From Peromyscus leucopus (Eukaryota; Chordata; Mammalia; Rodentia; Cricetidae), in the NCBI RefSeq assembly GCF_004664715.2, contig NC_051068.1, positions 10,904,298 to 10,968,297 on the forward strand: a DNA stretch of 64,000 nucleotides, given 5' to 3'. Below the pieces are notes generated by a model that ran no database searches, was not told where the DNA came from, and worked only from the letters and a program-made list of their open reading frames with translations. This document shows, piece by piece, positions 12,960 through 26,032 of the stretch. A program made the position numbers and the translations under genes. Positions within the stretch are counted from its first letter, which is position 1. Each line of letters opens with the position of its first letter.

Positions 12960-13354
12960 TCTCTCTCCTCCAATAACTATCTGATGTTGACAGGTTCTTA
13001 ATGGGGTGGGATGGTAGGGTTTTGGATGGCTTGATCTTATGCACATAACAGTGGCATATCCTTTATGATTGTGAGTTTATGATTGTGATAGCCATACCAC
13101 ATCTACAAGGCAACATTTCACGGCACTCTTCCCTATAAGCTGGATTTTACACTTTTCCCATTTCCTCTTTCTTGATGTTTCCAGAACCTTGATGGTGCTG
13201 TGGTCAATATAGATGTCCCAATTAGAGCTAAGGTCACTACATTTACTTATGCCTTCTAAACCTGCATTGTTAAATATTATATTTTTCATTTTCCCCATTT
13301 CCAAATTGTGTTTAAATTAATGGCTATATGTGCGTGCACGCGCGCGCGCATGTG

Positions 13355-13396
<42 letters not shown>

Positions 13397-14170
13397 TTTT
13401 GGCTTATTTCATTCAGCATTCCATATACCCTTTTAAAGGTATGTCACAAAGTGTTTAAGCTTTCTGTTATTAACAGTGTTGGGTGTTTTCAGTTTTACAG
13501 TGGTAAAATGCTGCTATAAACAATTTTGTGCATGCTTCTGGGTGTGTATGATCAATAATATTTTAGCTACATACTGAAGAGTAAAATTACAAAGTTGCAA
13601 CATGTGCATTCTTAGTTTCATTAGATAATTTTTCAGGAAGGGAGAGCTATACCAAATTCAATTGCTTTTATTAATCCTTCTTATATGTTTTTATTAATCC
13701 TTCTTATATGTGACTTTAATTTGAATTTCCTCCTTTTTATTTAGGCTTATTATATTTTGTATTTAGTTTTCTTGTTGTACATTTTTAAAACACTGTGTGT
13801 GTGCTTGTGTTGGGGGAGGGTGCCTTTTCAGTTTCCTTGATCTTGTTCCTTATGAGGTTGTCAGTCTTTATGTGGGCGTTTCCTATGTGATTAAGAAACA
13901 AGTTCTTGGCCTGAATATGTACACCTCTCTTCTTGGCATTTGGTCTTTCCACTCTCTTGATGGTATATTTTGATGAGCATTCACTTTAAGCTTTTTACCA
14001 AATGTGTCAATCTCTCACCTACAGACATTGCTTTTGTTTCTTACTACATTTAGTCTACGTGATATTATGAAAATATCCTACCATACTGTCTTCTAGATGA
14101 TTATCATCTTACCTTGCATGTATGTAGAACTGTAATTGTATCCATATAATGTAAAGAACGTATTTGTCTA
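12960..14170 (-). mobile_element. Old L1 LINE fragment, antisense
   Basis: 'tggcttatttcattcagc', 'aatgctgctataaacaat' and the following text are the reverse complement of ancient L1 3'-end sequence. Boundaries are uncertain. The segment contains a 70-bp alternating purine-pyrimidine tract. Confidence 0.55.
13325..13394. repeat. 70-bp perfect alternating purine-pyrimidine tract
   Basis: Begins TA/TG, passes through GC-rich steps (cacgcgcgcgcgcatgtgcg) and ends in (CA)n, with no break in alternation. It is a strong Z-DNA-prone composition. Confidence 0.95.
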
Positions 14171-14174
14171 ATTT

Positions 14175-15080
14175 TTCCTATGTATGCCCAAGCCCTGAGC
14201 TAACAAGAACTTCTTTCCCCATATCACAGTGTGGCCACAGCTGTCAATCACTGCTGTCAATACACTGCCATGAATCAGTGTGCTGGTGTCTCTTAGTTTA
14301 TTTTACTTGTATTTTTCTGGTCAAATACCACATTCATTTAATCACTATCACATTTGAAGTTTTGCCATATAGTAGAGCAAAGTAAACTTTAAAGGGTAGT
14401 TATGGGATGGATGCTTCTATAGAGTCTATAGAGAAAGAACATAGGGGAAAGATTGGAAATTAAGAGATTCTGAGTTATCTAGGGCCCAGTCTTTAGATCA
14501 TTTTTCTTTCTGTGTACACATTCTGCAGTCATTTCTTCTGTCCTCAAGGGTGAAATGTCATCTACATACAAAGGGATTAAAACTATATCCCTGGCTAAAC
14601 TCTCCCACTGAACCCTTGACTCAACTCTACAAGATCCAAGTTAATACAAACAGTTCAAAATCTAACAAGCACTTTAAATTTAGTGTGTTTAAAGCAGTCT
14701 TCCTCATAGCTTTCTCTCTCCAACCAACTTCTAATTTTTGTGACTATTCTTATTTCAGTTATCAGCGCCCCTCCCCCCCCAGAAGATTTGGTGACATTCA
14801 CCTTTTGTTGTTCTTTCACACTGTATTTCTTGGCATCAGAAAATTGCTTTGTCCTGCATGAGATCACATCCAAAACCAACAGTTTGTGCTTACACTCCAC
14901 TGCCACGGTGATCAAAAGTACTACTTTGTCATGCCTGGATTGTCCCAATAGCTTCCAGTGGGTTTCCCTGTTTCTACACTTCATCATCTACCCTCTATAC
15001 AAAAATATCAATAACAACAAAATAACAATTATGCTCATGTCGGTTGTTTCTTAATATGTGTTTAATGAATTTTTACACTA
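14175..15080. other. Unassigned non-coding stretch
   Basis: AT-rich; open frames of about 100 codons on both strands at 14,550-15,054 show no family signature. Confidence 0.5.
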
Positions 15081-15084
15081 CCCA

Positions 15085-15470
15085 GAGTAAAATCCAAACT
15101 GAAAAATAGAGAAACCACCTGAAATATCTGGTTCCATAACATCGGGTTTCATCTCTTACTGCTTTTCTCCTTTTCTCTCCCTGTCTCCACTGGTATCAGT
15201 TATCTCAGGGAGGTGACTTGAGGCTTTCACAGCAGATGTTCCATCCACCTAGAACATCATTGGTTTCCTCTAAATAATTGCCATCTCCCCAAATTCTCAT
15301 TCTTGAGTGTTATTTTTACTCTAACTTTCCCTTTTCAGTGAGATTCTAAGTTGTATAACCAGACTTGATTCCATGTTTGGATTCCATGCTTTGTTTCTCC
15401 ATAGCACTTGTCGTGACTATCACACTATCTAAAATGTATATTTAGCATATTTTATTGCTTATATGGCAAA
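15085..15470 (+). mobile_element. L2 LINE fragment
   Basis: 'agtaaaatccaaactgaa' at the start and 'ctccatagcacttgtcgtg' near the end follow the L2 3' region in sense order, with 'cagtgagattct' between. Ancient and diverged. Confidence 0.6.
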
Positions 15471-15479
15471 AGGATAAAA

Positions 15480-16005
15480 GTATAAAAGCCCCCATACAAA
15501 AGTTAATAAATCTGATTGGCTGAAGAGTCCACAATCTACTCTGTAGATTTTGTTCCTGATGATTCCCCATGATGTCTTTAAAGCACTTGATTGGGAAGAT
15601 CATATTTCTCTGAAGTCTACATAGAAAAATACCTCATGATTGACCAGTTTCTGTGTTTGTGAATAAGATGTCCTTCAGTATTTTGACTACTAAGCATGGA
15701 TTGAAGTGGGCAAGATGGAGAGGCAGAACAGGGGTAAGAGCAGAAAAAGCAGGCAAAATAAAGGCAGATGCAAGGCTCTGTTAAGCTTGCCCATGATTGT
15801 CAATTGATGAAGGTGCCCAACATTGTGCATGTCATATAGCTATGTTCATATCAGTGCAAAAGGACTTAAGTCTGAGATCTAACTGGCCCTGCCAATCACC
15901 AGTTACCTAATTCAAAAATCTCTGTGTTTTCTCATGCACTGCAGATTGAATCTATTATCCTATGAATCCTAATAAGCAGTGTGCCACTGAGCGAGGTTCC
16001 AGTCA
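15480..16005. other. Unassigned non-coding stretch
   Basis: No gene or repeat family recognised. Confidence 0.5.
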
Positions 16006-16008
16006 CCA

Positions 16009-16520
16009 TTTTAAATTTTATTTTGAGCTGGTTTCACTAAGTTGCCCAAGCTAGCCATGAAGTCACTCTGTAACTGACTTTGTCCCAGCTCCTGAGTAGC
16101 TGAGTGTCTCAGCCTCTGTCTTATTGCTGTGAAAAGACACCATGACCACAGCAAGAAGAATGAGAGAAAGCATTGAATTGGGGCTTGACTACAGTTTCAA
16201 AGGTTTAGTCCATTATCATCATGGCAGGAAGCATGCTGGCAGGCAGGCAGATGCTGGAGCAGTAGCTGTGAACTACCTCCTGATTCATAGGTAGAAAGAG
16301 AGACTCTGAGACTTCTGAGCCCTCACAGCCCACCCCAGTGACACACTTCCTCTAACAAGGCCACACTTCTTAATCTCCTAATAGCGCCACTCCCTGGTGA
16401 TTAAGCATTCAAATCTATGAGCCTATGAGGCCATTCTTATCCAAACCACCACACTGAGTTTACAGGATTGTGCTAACAGGACTGAGTAGCAAGTACATTG
16501 CCCACTGAGCCACCACCAGC
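16009..16520 (-). mobile_element. B1-like SINE, antisense, split by an MT LTR
   Basis: Left part 16,009-16,116 ('cactaagttgcccaagctag') and right part 16,454-16,520 ('tgagtttacaggattgtgc') are two pieces of one antisense B1-like SINE. The interruption is the LTR at 16,117-16,453. Confidence 0.65.
16117..16453 (-). mobile_element. MT-type MaLR solo LTR, antisense
   Basis: Starts 'tgtcttattgctgtgaaaag', contains 'cattatcatcatggcagg' and ends 'ccaaaccaccaca', the reverse complement of an MT LTR. A clean target duplication is not visible. Confidence 0.8.
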
Positions 16521-16529
16521 CTTCTCTGC

Positions 16530-18215
16530 CTCCTAGCTTGTACATCCAGACTCCTCATAGTTAAAGTGATTGATGGCTTGTTAGAGTTGTATTTACCACA
16601 TTGGAAGTGTTTCTTGTTCTTGAGCTGGTTATTCCTTTTCTTTTTTTTCTTCTTCTGCTTTCTCAGATTTGGTGGAGAATTGTTTGTTGTTTCCTTTTTT
16701 CTCTTCTCTTTTAAAAATGATTAGTGATTATCTAAAAGTTTGCAATATAAATTTAGCTAATTCATGTTCACCTTCAGGCAGTGTCTTGCTTTAGTCTCAC
16801 AACCTTGTACCGTTTCTTGTAGCTTCCTGTATGCTGTGCCCACCACCCCACAAAATTATTACTGTGACTATTAAGATGGTGAGGAGATAAAATGATTTTA
16901 CTCTCCCTTCGTCTTTCCCCTCCTCTGCATTCTTCCTTCCCACAGGTTGGTGCTTCTAACATATACTTTTCCTTGAAGAATGTCTTTTTGCATTCCTCTC
17001 ACTTTTGAAGAATCATTTTGATGACTACAGAATTTGAAGTTAGTTCTCATTCTTTCAACACTAAAATTTTCACTTGTCCCTACTGTAGTGAACATGGGCT
17101 CTGATGAGAAGCTTAGCAACCCTTTTTACCTGAGTCATTTATAAGCATGTCATCTGGGGACTTTGAAGAGTTTCTCCTGGTCTTAAGTTTCCTACAGTGG
17201 ATGCGATAAGCAGACTTATGTAGTTCTCATCTGTTTAATGAGGATTGATTCTGGGCTTGGGCTGGTGGGTGCTAAGTGTCTGGTCAACTCACAGCCCAAC
17301 CATTAGTTTTTTATTTGATTAAATGAGTCTGTAGTTTTTAATTAATTGTTAGGTTTTTTCTTTTATTTTTTTCTAATTCTCAGCCATTTCACTTCATATA
17401 TTTCTTCCATTTCTATTTCCCTGTTTTCTCCTGGTATTTGAATATCATACATGTTTCATAGCTTGAAATTTTCCTACAGTTTTTGGATGTTCCTTTCTGA
17501 TTCTTCCCCATCATCCATCATCCAGCCCTCCCTTGCACTGAAGTTCAAGAAGTTTCTAACACTTGTCTTCGGAGACATGGAGTTTTTATGTTTTTTTTTT
17601 TTCCTCCCTTCTCATCATCTGGTCTACCTGCAAGTCCATGACAGCATTCTTCATCTCTGGACATGTGTTTGGTTGTTAAATTTTCCATTTAATTTTTTTA
17701 GAGTTTTATTATCTCCATAATACTTACGGTTCTGAATATTGATTTTATTCTATTTCTAAGTATATTGGAGGTAAATATGTAAAGTTCTCTATCTAATAAA
17801 GAATCTGTGCCTCAAAGTACCCTGGTTATTATAAACATTTCCTGCCTTTCTAGGATGAACACAATTTCTTTTTAGAAAACATTATCCATAGTATATTGTA
17901 TAATCTGAACAAGTTAACTAGACCTTTGTGAAAGATGTTCAGTAATCTCACAGTGCTTCATGTTGACTAAAGCTGTGGTGACAGAGGTTGAAAGCTTTAG
18001 TGCTGTCCTTGTTTATCCCGAGGTAGCCGCAACAGTCTGCTCCTCAAGGTCCCAAAACTGCTGTCCACTGTTAGGATACTGAGCCATGGTAGCAAAATGT
18101 TAGAGAAGAAGTCTTCTATAATCTTATGATTAAATTTCATGTTTTTAGTGAGCCTATTACCTGGACTGCAATTGCCCCAGACGTTTCTTAGTATTTTCAT
18201 GTCTTCAGTTCCAGG
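16530..18215. other. Unassigned non-coding stretch
   Basis: T-rich; no repeat family or gene is identified with confidence. Confidence 0.5.

Positions 18216-18218
<3 letters not shown>

Positions 18219-18270
<52 letters not shown>
18219..18270. repeat. (GT)n microsatellite
   Basis: 52 bp of GT dinucleotides. Confidence 0.98.
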
Positions 18271-18271
<1 letters not shown>

Positions 18272-18339
18272 TAGAGGATGGAGGGGTTGTTCTGAATTCC
18301 TGTTTGGAGAATAGTATTCCTCCTCTGCATCCTTGTCTC

Positions 18340-18458
18340 CTTTCTTATTGAGACAGAGTCTCCCTGTGTTACTCAGGCTAGCTTTTTGTTCCCAAACTCC
18401 TGCTCTAGCCACTCAAGTGTTGGAAAAACAAATGTGTGGCAACCATGCCTGGCTAATG
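18340..18458 (-). mobile_element. B1 SINE, antisense
   Basis: 'attgagacagagtctccctg' then 'tactcaggctagc' and 'caaccatgcctggctaatg', reverse complement of B1. Diverged and truncated. Confidence 0.7.
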
Positions 18459-18459
18459 T

Positions 18460-19450
18460 CTCCTTTTAAATGTATTCTTCTTAGAATTCCAGTTTGACCC
18501 AGAGTGGTATGGACTCTCAGCCACTGCCTCCTTCTTATGCACTCAATTATGAAATGAAATGACCTCCAGTTTCAAGAGCTCAGAACCCAAGTGAGAACTA
18601 TAAGGAGATCCAGACTGCATGCTCTTAATTTTAAAATTTTAATTTGTAACTAACATTCAACACAAATTACTCAAACTATACTCAAGAATATTTCTGATGA
18701 AAAAATGAAGGTGTAAGACTCACTGTTAGGCGTGCATAGTCATGTGATGTGTCTCAGAGCTGTGAGTGATGATGAAGCAATCTGAATGGGTGATTGATTA
18801 CCTAGTAACCCTTTCAATATTAGGAAAATAGGGACAATATTCATGAACAAAACATTAATGATGTAAAAGTATCATAAATGAGTTTTATTTGTAATTTTTT
18901 AAATATTGTGCTTTTTATATTATGTGGTACATGTATTACACAATGTTAAGATATTATTCATATTTCTCTCATAATATTTATTATTCCTTTTTGGTAAAAA
19001 CTTTAAGATCTTTTGTTCTACTTTTTTCAGTATTACTTGATTTGAATATATAGTATATTATCATTGTCTATATAACTTACCTCTAAGCAAGGACAATAAT
19101 TTCAGTATAACACTACAAATTTTCTACTCCAAGCATACAGCAACAAAGCTATGTATCAACAAAAGGTTTCTTTTGCTCAACTAGTTTTACTTTCTCTTAG
19201 ACCATCTATTTTTCATTATAATAATGACAAAGGATTTCATTTTAGGTTTCAAAGTATTATTACATTCAAAAATGAACATTTAAAGTTCTCCAAAATATAA
19301 ACATACATAGCATATATTTATGATATTTACATTTCCAGTAGAAGCAGTTGAAACAAAAAGTTCAAAATGGCTTCTTGGTGGATTAAGAAAATTTTGAGAA
19401 AAACTACCAGATAATTTGTCTCAGATGCAACTAACATCTTAAATTCAACA
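18460..19450. other. AT-rich unassigned stretch
   Basis: Very AT-rich between about 18,640 and 19,340. Nothing identified. Confidence 0.5.
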
Positions 19451-19454
19451 TCTT

Positions 19455-19620
19455 AAATTATGTCCCTCACCAAAAAGCATGTCCCGAAATCCTGGTCCCT
19501 AGTACCCCAGACCATGTCCTAAAATTGAAAGCAAAGTCCTCACAGGCATAATCCATCAAGGCAAGGTAGTACTGGCACAGACTGGACACTAGATGGTTTG
19601 TGAACAGTGTCCTTAAAAGG
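19455..19620 (+). mobile_element. MaLR-like LTR fragment (MLT/MST type)
   Basis: 'atcctggtccctagtacc' and surrounding text resemble the 'aatcctaacccccagtacc' stretch of MST/MLT LTRs. Low certainty. Confidence 0.35.
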
Positions 19621-19629
19621 CGACTGCTG

Positions 19630-22600
19630 TTTTGAGACTGATAGGAGAATGTCACTTGTTGTACCTCATACCCAAAACAGAAAATGCTTGTCTGTTTTGA
19701 TTTTTGTTGTTTTTCTTGGGGGGGGAGAGAGGGAGAATATAAAGTTGAGTGGGTGGGGAAGTAGGGAGAATCTGGAAGAAGTTGGAGAGGGTAAAAGAAC
19801 ATGATCAAAATACAATATATGGAAAGTTTTAAATATTTTTTTTAAAGTGGCAATGTTCCCCCCTCCCCCCATAGTCTTTAGAGGAAGCATGGGCCACATG
19901 ATACAGATCTGTGACAAAATAGATTTTAACTCATTAAAAAAAACCCAGATTGTGGCACTTTGTAGGGCAGTACTGGACATTCTTTCTCTGATTTTTCCTC
20001 TAATCCACCAACATTCAGCCTCCTCTCACACTGAATCTCATCAGCTTCTGTGCTTAAGACAACTCCTTTTCCTTCCCATGGCAAAGGCAGCTTCGGCAGC
20101 AGCATCTGGAATTTTTGACCTTGGGAGCACACGATTGTAGGGAGCAGTTCATTTAAGCTTGGTTTCCCCCTCAGAGCTGCTGTGTTGAAACTGAATCTCA
20201 AGCAGGCACACGATGATTTAAAACACAAAAGTGTGCTAGAACTCTGGCCTCAGACTACAAGTTTGGTTTTCTTTCCAACATACTGGTTTTATAACCAATC
20301 TGGATTTAATTTGATGTTATCCACTTCAAGAAAAGCAATTTATTATTTGTCTTACAAGTATTTATTTGATATTATGCCTTTATTATAAATAATTTCCCAA
20401 AGAGAAAATAAATCCTTTGACAGAATTTTCACACAGATTTTTAAGGAACCAGAGTAACCAAGTGTTTGTATAATGCTGCATTCCCTTCTGGAATTGTTAA
20501 TGTATTGTATTCAGAATCAACACTGAGAGTGAAGAGGGACTATCTTACACAAAATCTTCTTTTCTGGATTTATTTATCCTGAATCTTCCTCGCTTACTTT
20601 TAGTTTTAATATTTCCCCATATTATGAGAAATAAAACATAGTAAAATTGACAAATTACAAAATACTCTCTATAGGTAAGATTTCTCTTCCCAGTATAAAG
20701 AAAGCATAAGGAGTGTAAGCTTCGTCCATTGCCATATGGAGCACTCTGTGACCTTGCATAGGACCCATTATACTTACACTGTTTACACTATTCCTGAAGT
20801 GGAATAGAGGGAGGGAGAGGGAGAAATCCCCGAACTTCCCCCAAGATTGCAGACTGTGCCACTAATAGTGGGTACAGCCAGCTAGATGATCTAGATTTCT
20901 GTAAATCACATTTCTCACACCCTATCTCAGATAAAGCTCCTAAAGTGTTTTATAGGAAAGCTCAAGTGTCAACCAGATAACAGTGTATATTTAATACATT
21001 ATTCTATTCATTTAGGAAACAGAGAACCAGGGATATGTATGAGGCACTTGGTATGGTCCTAAGGAAACTGTGGAACCATAGGAAGTATCTGGTTTTGGAT
21101 CCTTTGCATGTGGTGAAGTCGGGCTTTGAGTGAGGATTAAAAGGATACCGAGTGACAAAAAAACTGAGGAGGAGACTGGTGAAATTTTTGCAGAGCAGGA
21201 GAGTTTTCTTGAGGAAAATTATATATAAATGAAAATCTGAAGGATAAAATTTTGTCAGGCAAACTTGCCAGTCAACTTAACCAATAGAATCCTGCTCTGG
21301 TGACAGGCAGAAATCCCCTGCCTTGTAAGGCAGAAGAGTTATAGAAAAGATCCCCAGTGAGGCTAGCATTAGAGTTCAGAAGGAATTGAGAAAACCATTT
21401 GAAAACTCCTAACCTTTAAAATGTATTATAATAGAGAACTCATATGATGTCCTTTGAAGGAAAGAAGGGGGGGCTCATAGAAAGGCGAATCATACACCAC
21501 TTCTATAATGGAAACAGCAGTTTCTAAGAGCCAGCCATTCAAAGCAAATTATAAAATTCCACGGTTGTCAGAACATTTGTTTCAAAGGGAAAAAATAGCT
21601 GAGGCAGTAGTTTCCCTAACCGTGGTGACAGTCTAGTCCTAAGACAATAGCCTACCTCATTACTACGAATGCACCCATCATTCCAGCGGTTTGCTCTGGA
21701 GGCTCTTTAACCATGTACAGGCAAACATCTGCTGGTACCACATCTACAATTAGTGGCAGACTAGGCTGCCATTTTGATTTTAAAATCTGAGTTCCAGAGC
21801 CCTGCATTTCACCCTTCAGTTATTTCAGGTGCTAGTATCAAGTATGGGGGGTCATTCCCAGGCTTTTCGGAGCCACTAGAGCAGATTCTTATAATTATAA
21901 CATTTTTGCTTCTGATGATCATAATTACACTATGCTGTTTCCAGAGTCTCACACTCACATTTCTCTCTTTACCCGACCCCGTGATATAGCTTCCAGGTTA
22001 ATAGTTAAGTGTTAATTAAGCCTAGCCTCTCTTAAGAGATAAGGAAGTAAACAGACTAACCAGGATGACAAGGTTTCCAAGAGCAGACTTAAAGGAATGT
22101 TAATGCACCTTTCATAGTGGAGACAACACATTTAGAATCTCAGACTTAATGTAACCATGGTTACAAAGCCTTATGCTACTTCACCTTCACTGGCTTCTTT
22201 TCACTGGGATCCACCTCTGTCATCAGGAGAGAGTCTCCTTGTGCTAATGGCACTGTGTTGTCACCAGGAGAATACAAAGATTAAACACCTAATGAATAGA
22301 GTGTAAATTTCTTTATCTGCCGGAGAAGTGTCTTTTCAATAGGGAGGACTTAGTCAACAAGAGAGAAGTGGTCTTATTTAAGCTAACTTTCCAAACAAAA
22401 CACATGGGCTTTTTATTGTGCATGAAGTGTGGGTTATCAGGGCCTCTGCATCAAGTGTTTCAGTCTTTGTAGCCATCTTTTTAATGTTGAGTGAGTGCTT
22501 CAGAAAGAGTCTCTGCGGATACTGAGGGTAAAAAAGCCTGGAAGATCTTACCGGGACAGGATTTAGATTCCTGGATTAAGAAGCGGTACTGGAAATACCT

Positions 22601-22950
22601 TCTCAAAGAACATTAATAAGTTAGAACATACCAGAACACCAGACAGTCAAATTATTTCAATAATCCATCTTTAAAAAATGATACAAGACATGTGAAGAGG
22701 AAAAGAAGCACTTGAAAGGGGCAAACATGGTTGTCTCAAAGGTAGAATTGTTGGTGATTCACTGAAAGAAGTGTGGCTTTCTTAGACAGTCGGGGGAAGT
22801 ACTGAGTGTGCTTACATGCCTATGATGGAGTCATGTTTAAATCAGTGCTGCAGATCAGACAGCTATGAAAAACACTGTTAATCTGAGACATTTTCAGGAT
22901 GGGTTAGCAAGCAGAATCTGGAGGTGTTAATAGCTTTAGCTCCCCTCTCC
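19630..22950. other. Long unassigned stretch
   Basis: More than 3 kb with no recognised SINE, LTR or L1 piece and no gene. C runs near 19,860 and A/T tracts only. It may include old repeats too diverged to see by eye. Confidence 0.4.
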
Positions 22951-22954
22951 AACA

Positions 22955-23110
22955 TTTCCAATTTATTCTTTGGAAATTTCATGCATGTATACAAAGTATC
23001 TTGATCCTATCACCGCTCCACTCCCCTCTCCCATTCCTCCAGACATCCCCCCTTTACACCTCCCTCCTAACTTCACATTCTTCCATTATTACATTTAACT
23101 GTATGCATGT
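22955..23110 (-). mobile_element. Rodent L1 3'-end-like fragment, antisense
   Basis: 'gtatacaaagtatcttgatc' followed by a C/T-rich stretch ending near 'cctcctaacttcacattc' resembles the reverse complement of a rodent L1 (Lx-type) 3' region. Confidence 0.4.
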
Positions 23111-23114
23111 ATTT

Positions 23115-24200
23115 TCAAGCCTACAAGTGCAGTTCACACTGCAGAGGGTTATCTACTAACTGGGGCATGAGGACTCTACCTACCCTACGGCCACACTCCT
23201 GAGGAAAAAGCGTTTCATCACAAGCTTTTATCTGATGTCTTCTCGGCCACAGTGAAAATGAGCACTGAACCTCGGAAACCAGCTTTGGAAAGTGAAGGGC
23301 CATTGAGTAGGAACACGGTTTTCTAACAAGATTAGAGGTTCTGTGAAGATGCCACTCGTCTGAACTTAAAAGGTATTTCTTTCAACAAAGGGACAGATTG
23401 ATCTTCCAAAATGACTGAAAAAAATTCAAATGGGGTTAAGTAGACTTCCAGTGATAATGATTACCTGGAAAATAAAAGTTTGTGGTTTAAAAGCTGTCAT
23501 TTAACTCTTATGTTCTATTGTTGTAGGCATTTCACGTATTTGCCCCATTCTTGAGAGGTCAGGGGTCATGCTTTTCTTTATCTCTTCTTTCTTCCCCCAC
23601 CTGACTTCCACCTCCCTCCTGTAGTAAAAGAAAGTGCTAACTCCTGGATAGGGGCAACTTGCCCTGAGAACAATGTTAAGAAAGCTGAAAATTGCACTTA
23701 ATGAAGCCTCTGACTTAGTAGAGTCTGAAGTGACAGAAAGCAGCGACTTGTCTGCCATAATGCAGCAAGAGTGTGCTGTACATGCTATCCTGGGGTTGAG
23801 ATGAACAGTATGAAGTACACTAAGATTGCTATGACCACTCTGGTCAAACTGTGAGACAGGAGCCAAGTTATCATCTGTTCCACTGGTCTATCCATTTGTA
23901 AACTATTATACTTAGACATAGCAAGTATATTCTCTGAAAGCCCTGCCCAATATTCTAGATCACAGCACTCAAGTGTAAGCATGTGGGTGATCCTCTCCCT
24001 TCTCACTGGCTCAAGGTTGAAAGTGTAGGTTCTTGTCACAGAGTTCCTTGAGAAAACAGCTAAAAATAGTACAAACTTTTGTTCCAAATACCAAAATCAA
24101 TTATTCTTTAATAAAAATAACTTCATTAAATACATTGTATACATATGTTTAAAATGTCCAAATGAAACTCATTATTACATGTGTTGATATATGCTAAGAT
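23115..24200. other. Unassigned non-coding stretch
   Basis: Open frames of 100-121 codons on the minus strand (23,501-24,087) carry no recognisable domain. Confidence 0.5.
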
Positions 24201-24202
24201 AT

Positions 24203-24556
24203 TGTAGTGGTTTGAATGAAAATAGGTGCCATAGGCAGATGGGGAGTGGCCTTATTAGGAAGTGTGGCCTTGTTGAAGGAGGTGTGGCCTTATTGGAGGA
24301 AGTGTGTCACTAGAGGTGAGCTTTGATGTTTCATATGTTCAAGCCAGGCCCAGTGTCTCTCTCTCTTCCTGCTTCCTGCTGATCCAGATGCTGAACTCTC
24401 AGCTACTTCTCCAGCACCATGTCTGCCTGCACGATGCCATGACAGTAATAGATTAAACCTCTGAAATTTAGGCCAACCCCAGTTAGGTGTTTTCCTTTAT
24501 AAGAATTTCCATTGTCATGGTAACTCTCCATAGAAAAAGAAACCCTAACTAAGACA
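24203..24556 (+). mobile_element. MT-type MaLR solo LTR with 5-bp target duplication
   Basis: Starts tgtagtggtttgaatg, includes 'aggaagtgtgtcactag' and 'ctcagctacttctccagcac', and ends 'aaccctaactaagaca'. It is flanked by gatat on both sides (24,198-24,202 and 24,557-24,561), the 5-bp duplication expected of ERVL-MaLR elements. Confidence 0.93.
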
Positions 24557-24619
24557 GATATTAAAAACAAAGTAAATATTTATAATTTTAGGCAATTTAT
24601 GTATTTAGCAATAGTGGCC

Positions 24620-25340
24620 CCCTAAAGTTCAGGGAATATTGTCCCTTTCTGTGCTCTGTTTACTTGATTTGGATAGCATCCTGCTTGAGGCAGTACTGAT
24701 AATGAGTTACACACCAAAAAGCAGTTGTAATAAAAGTAACTCCTCCAGGGTGGCCAAAGGTGCCGAGGCAATGCCCAGCCTGAGATAGGCTGAATTCCGC
24801 ACTCAGCCATGCATGGAGAAAAGAGCTATTCCTCACCAGTTGGCAGGAGCCTTAGTGGAAACCCTGCAACCATCCCCAAATCAAGAAATTAACAAGAGAA
24901 AGGCAGATAAATTTGTTTAATCAAAGCTGTATGAGACAGGGAGACTTCAGAAATAAAACCCAGAGATCAAGGAAAGTATTCTTAAGGATGGTTATGCAGA
25001 GTAAGGTGTGATTTGAGACCAAAAGGAGAGAACTTAATGGTGAGAACTGGGAGGAAGTCAGACTAATAGTTATGTCTTCTTGGACCTAGGAACATTTCTT
25101 CCTTTTGAATACAGGAAGGATACATGTGACATGAGAGTCTTCAAATAAGATAAAGGTGAATGTAAAAAAAAATCCATCTACAAACATTTGCAGTTTTCTT
25201 TAAGGTGTCTTGCTTGGGGGAACCGTTTTCTGAGCCTAGCCATCCACATGAAGACTCTGAATGCACTAGGACTGTTATGATGGATTTCTACCAGCAGGCA
25301 AGGCTCACAGCTTAGAGTCCATGCTCCTAATCTCATTTTC
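24620..25340. other. Unassigned non-coding stretch
   Basis: No gene or repeat family recognised. Confidence 0.45.
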
Positions 25341-25344
25341 ACAA

Positions 25345-25690
25345 CTGTGGTAAGATGGTGCCAGCAAAGAGCAACTTAGCAGAGTAAAGGTTTGTTTGAG
25401 CTCACAATTCCAGGTTACAGTCAACTGCAGGAGGAGAGTCAAGGGGCAGGGACTGGTAACAACTAATACCTTATTCACAGTCAAGCAGAGAGAAGTGAGG
25501 GATGCATGCTTATCACTCAGTTAGCTGTCTAGTACATGCTGCTTGCTTTCAGGTCGGGTCTTCTCACATCAATTAAGGGAATCCAGACACTCCTCCACAG
25601 ATATGCTGATGTGCACAGTGCCTCATTGAGACTTTCCCAGGTGACTTAAGTTGGATCAAAGCTAGCCAGCACAGTCCAGACTCTTGTTTT
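25345..25690 (-). mobile_element. MaLR-like LTR, antisense
   Basis: 'gctcacaattccaggttaca' and the terminal 'aaagctagccagcacagtcc' match the same antisense rodent LTR group as the copy at 4,515-4,950. Confidence 0.55.
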
Positions 25691-25887
25691 TCTTAAGCAT
25701 AAATATGTCCCAGGTACTGTTATCTGTTTTCATCTAAATCACTTGCTTACAATGAATGCAGACCTTGTTCCTCTGACCAGAAGAATTGACCAGACAAAAT
25801 GGCATTCTTTTACTTGCTGCTCACATTGGTGCTGAGGTAGGGTGAGGATACAGATAAGGTCTCTGACTCCAAGACTGAGATAAGCAT

Positions 25888-26030
25888 TCTTCTTTTTATT
25901 ATTTTTTTTATTGAAAAAAGTTTTTCATACAATACAGTCTGGTTACAATTTTCGCTTCCCTCAATTCTTCCCAGATCCCCCCAACTTTCCTATCCATCCA
26001 ACTCCATGCTTTTTTTTCTTTCTCCATTAA
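25888..26030 (-). mobile_element. Rodent L1 3' terminus, antisense
   Basis: Reverse complement ends '...gtatgaaaaacttttttcaa' then 'taaaaaaaataataaaaag', a rodent L1 (Lx-like) 3' end with A-rich tail. It abuts a plus-strand L1 3' region at about 26,033. Confidence 0.6.
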
Positions 26031-26032
26031 AA

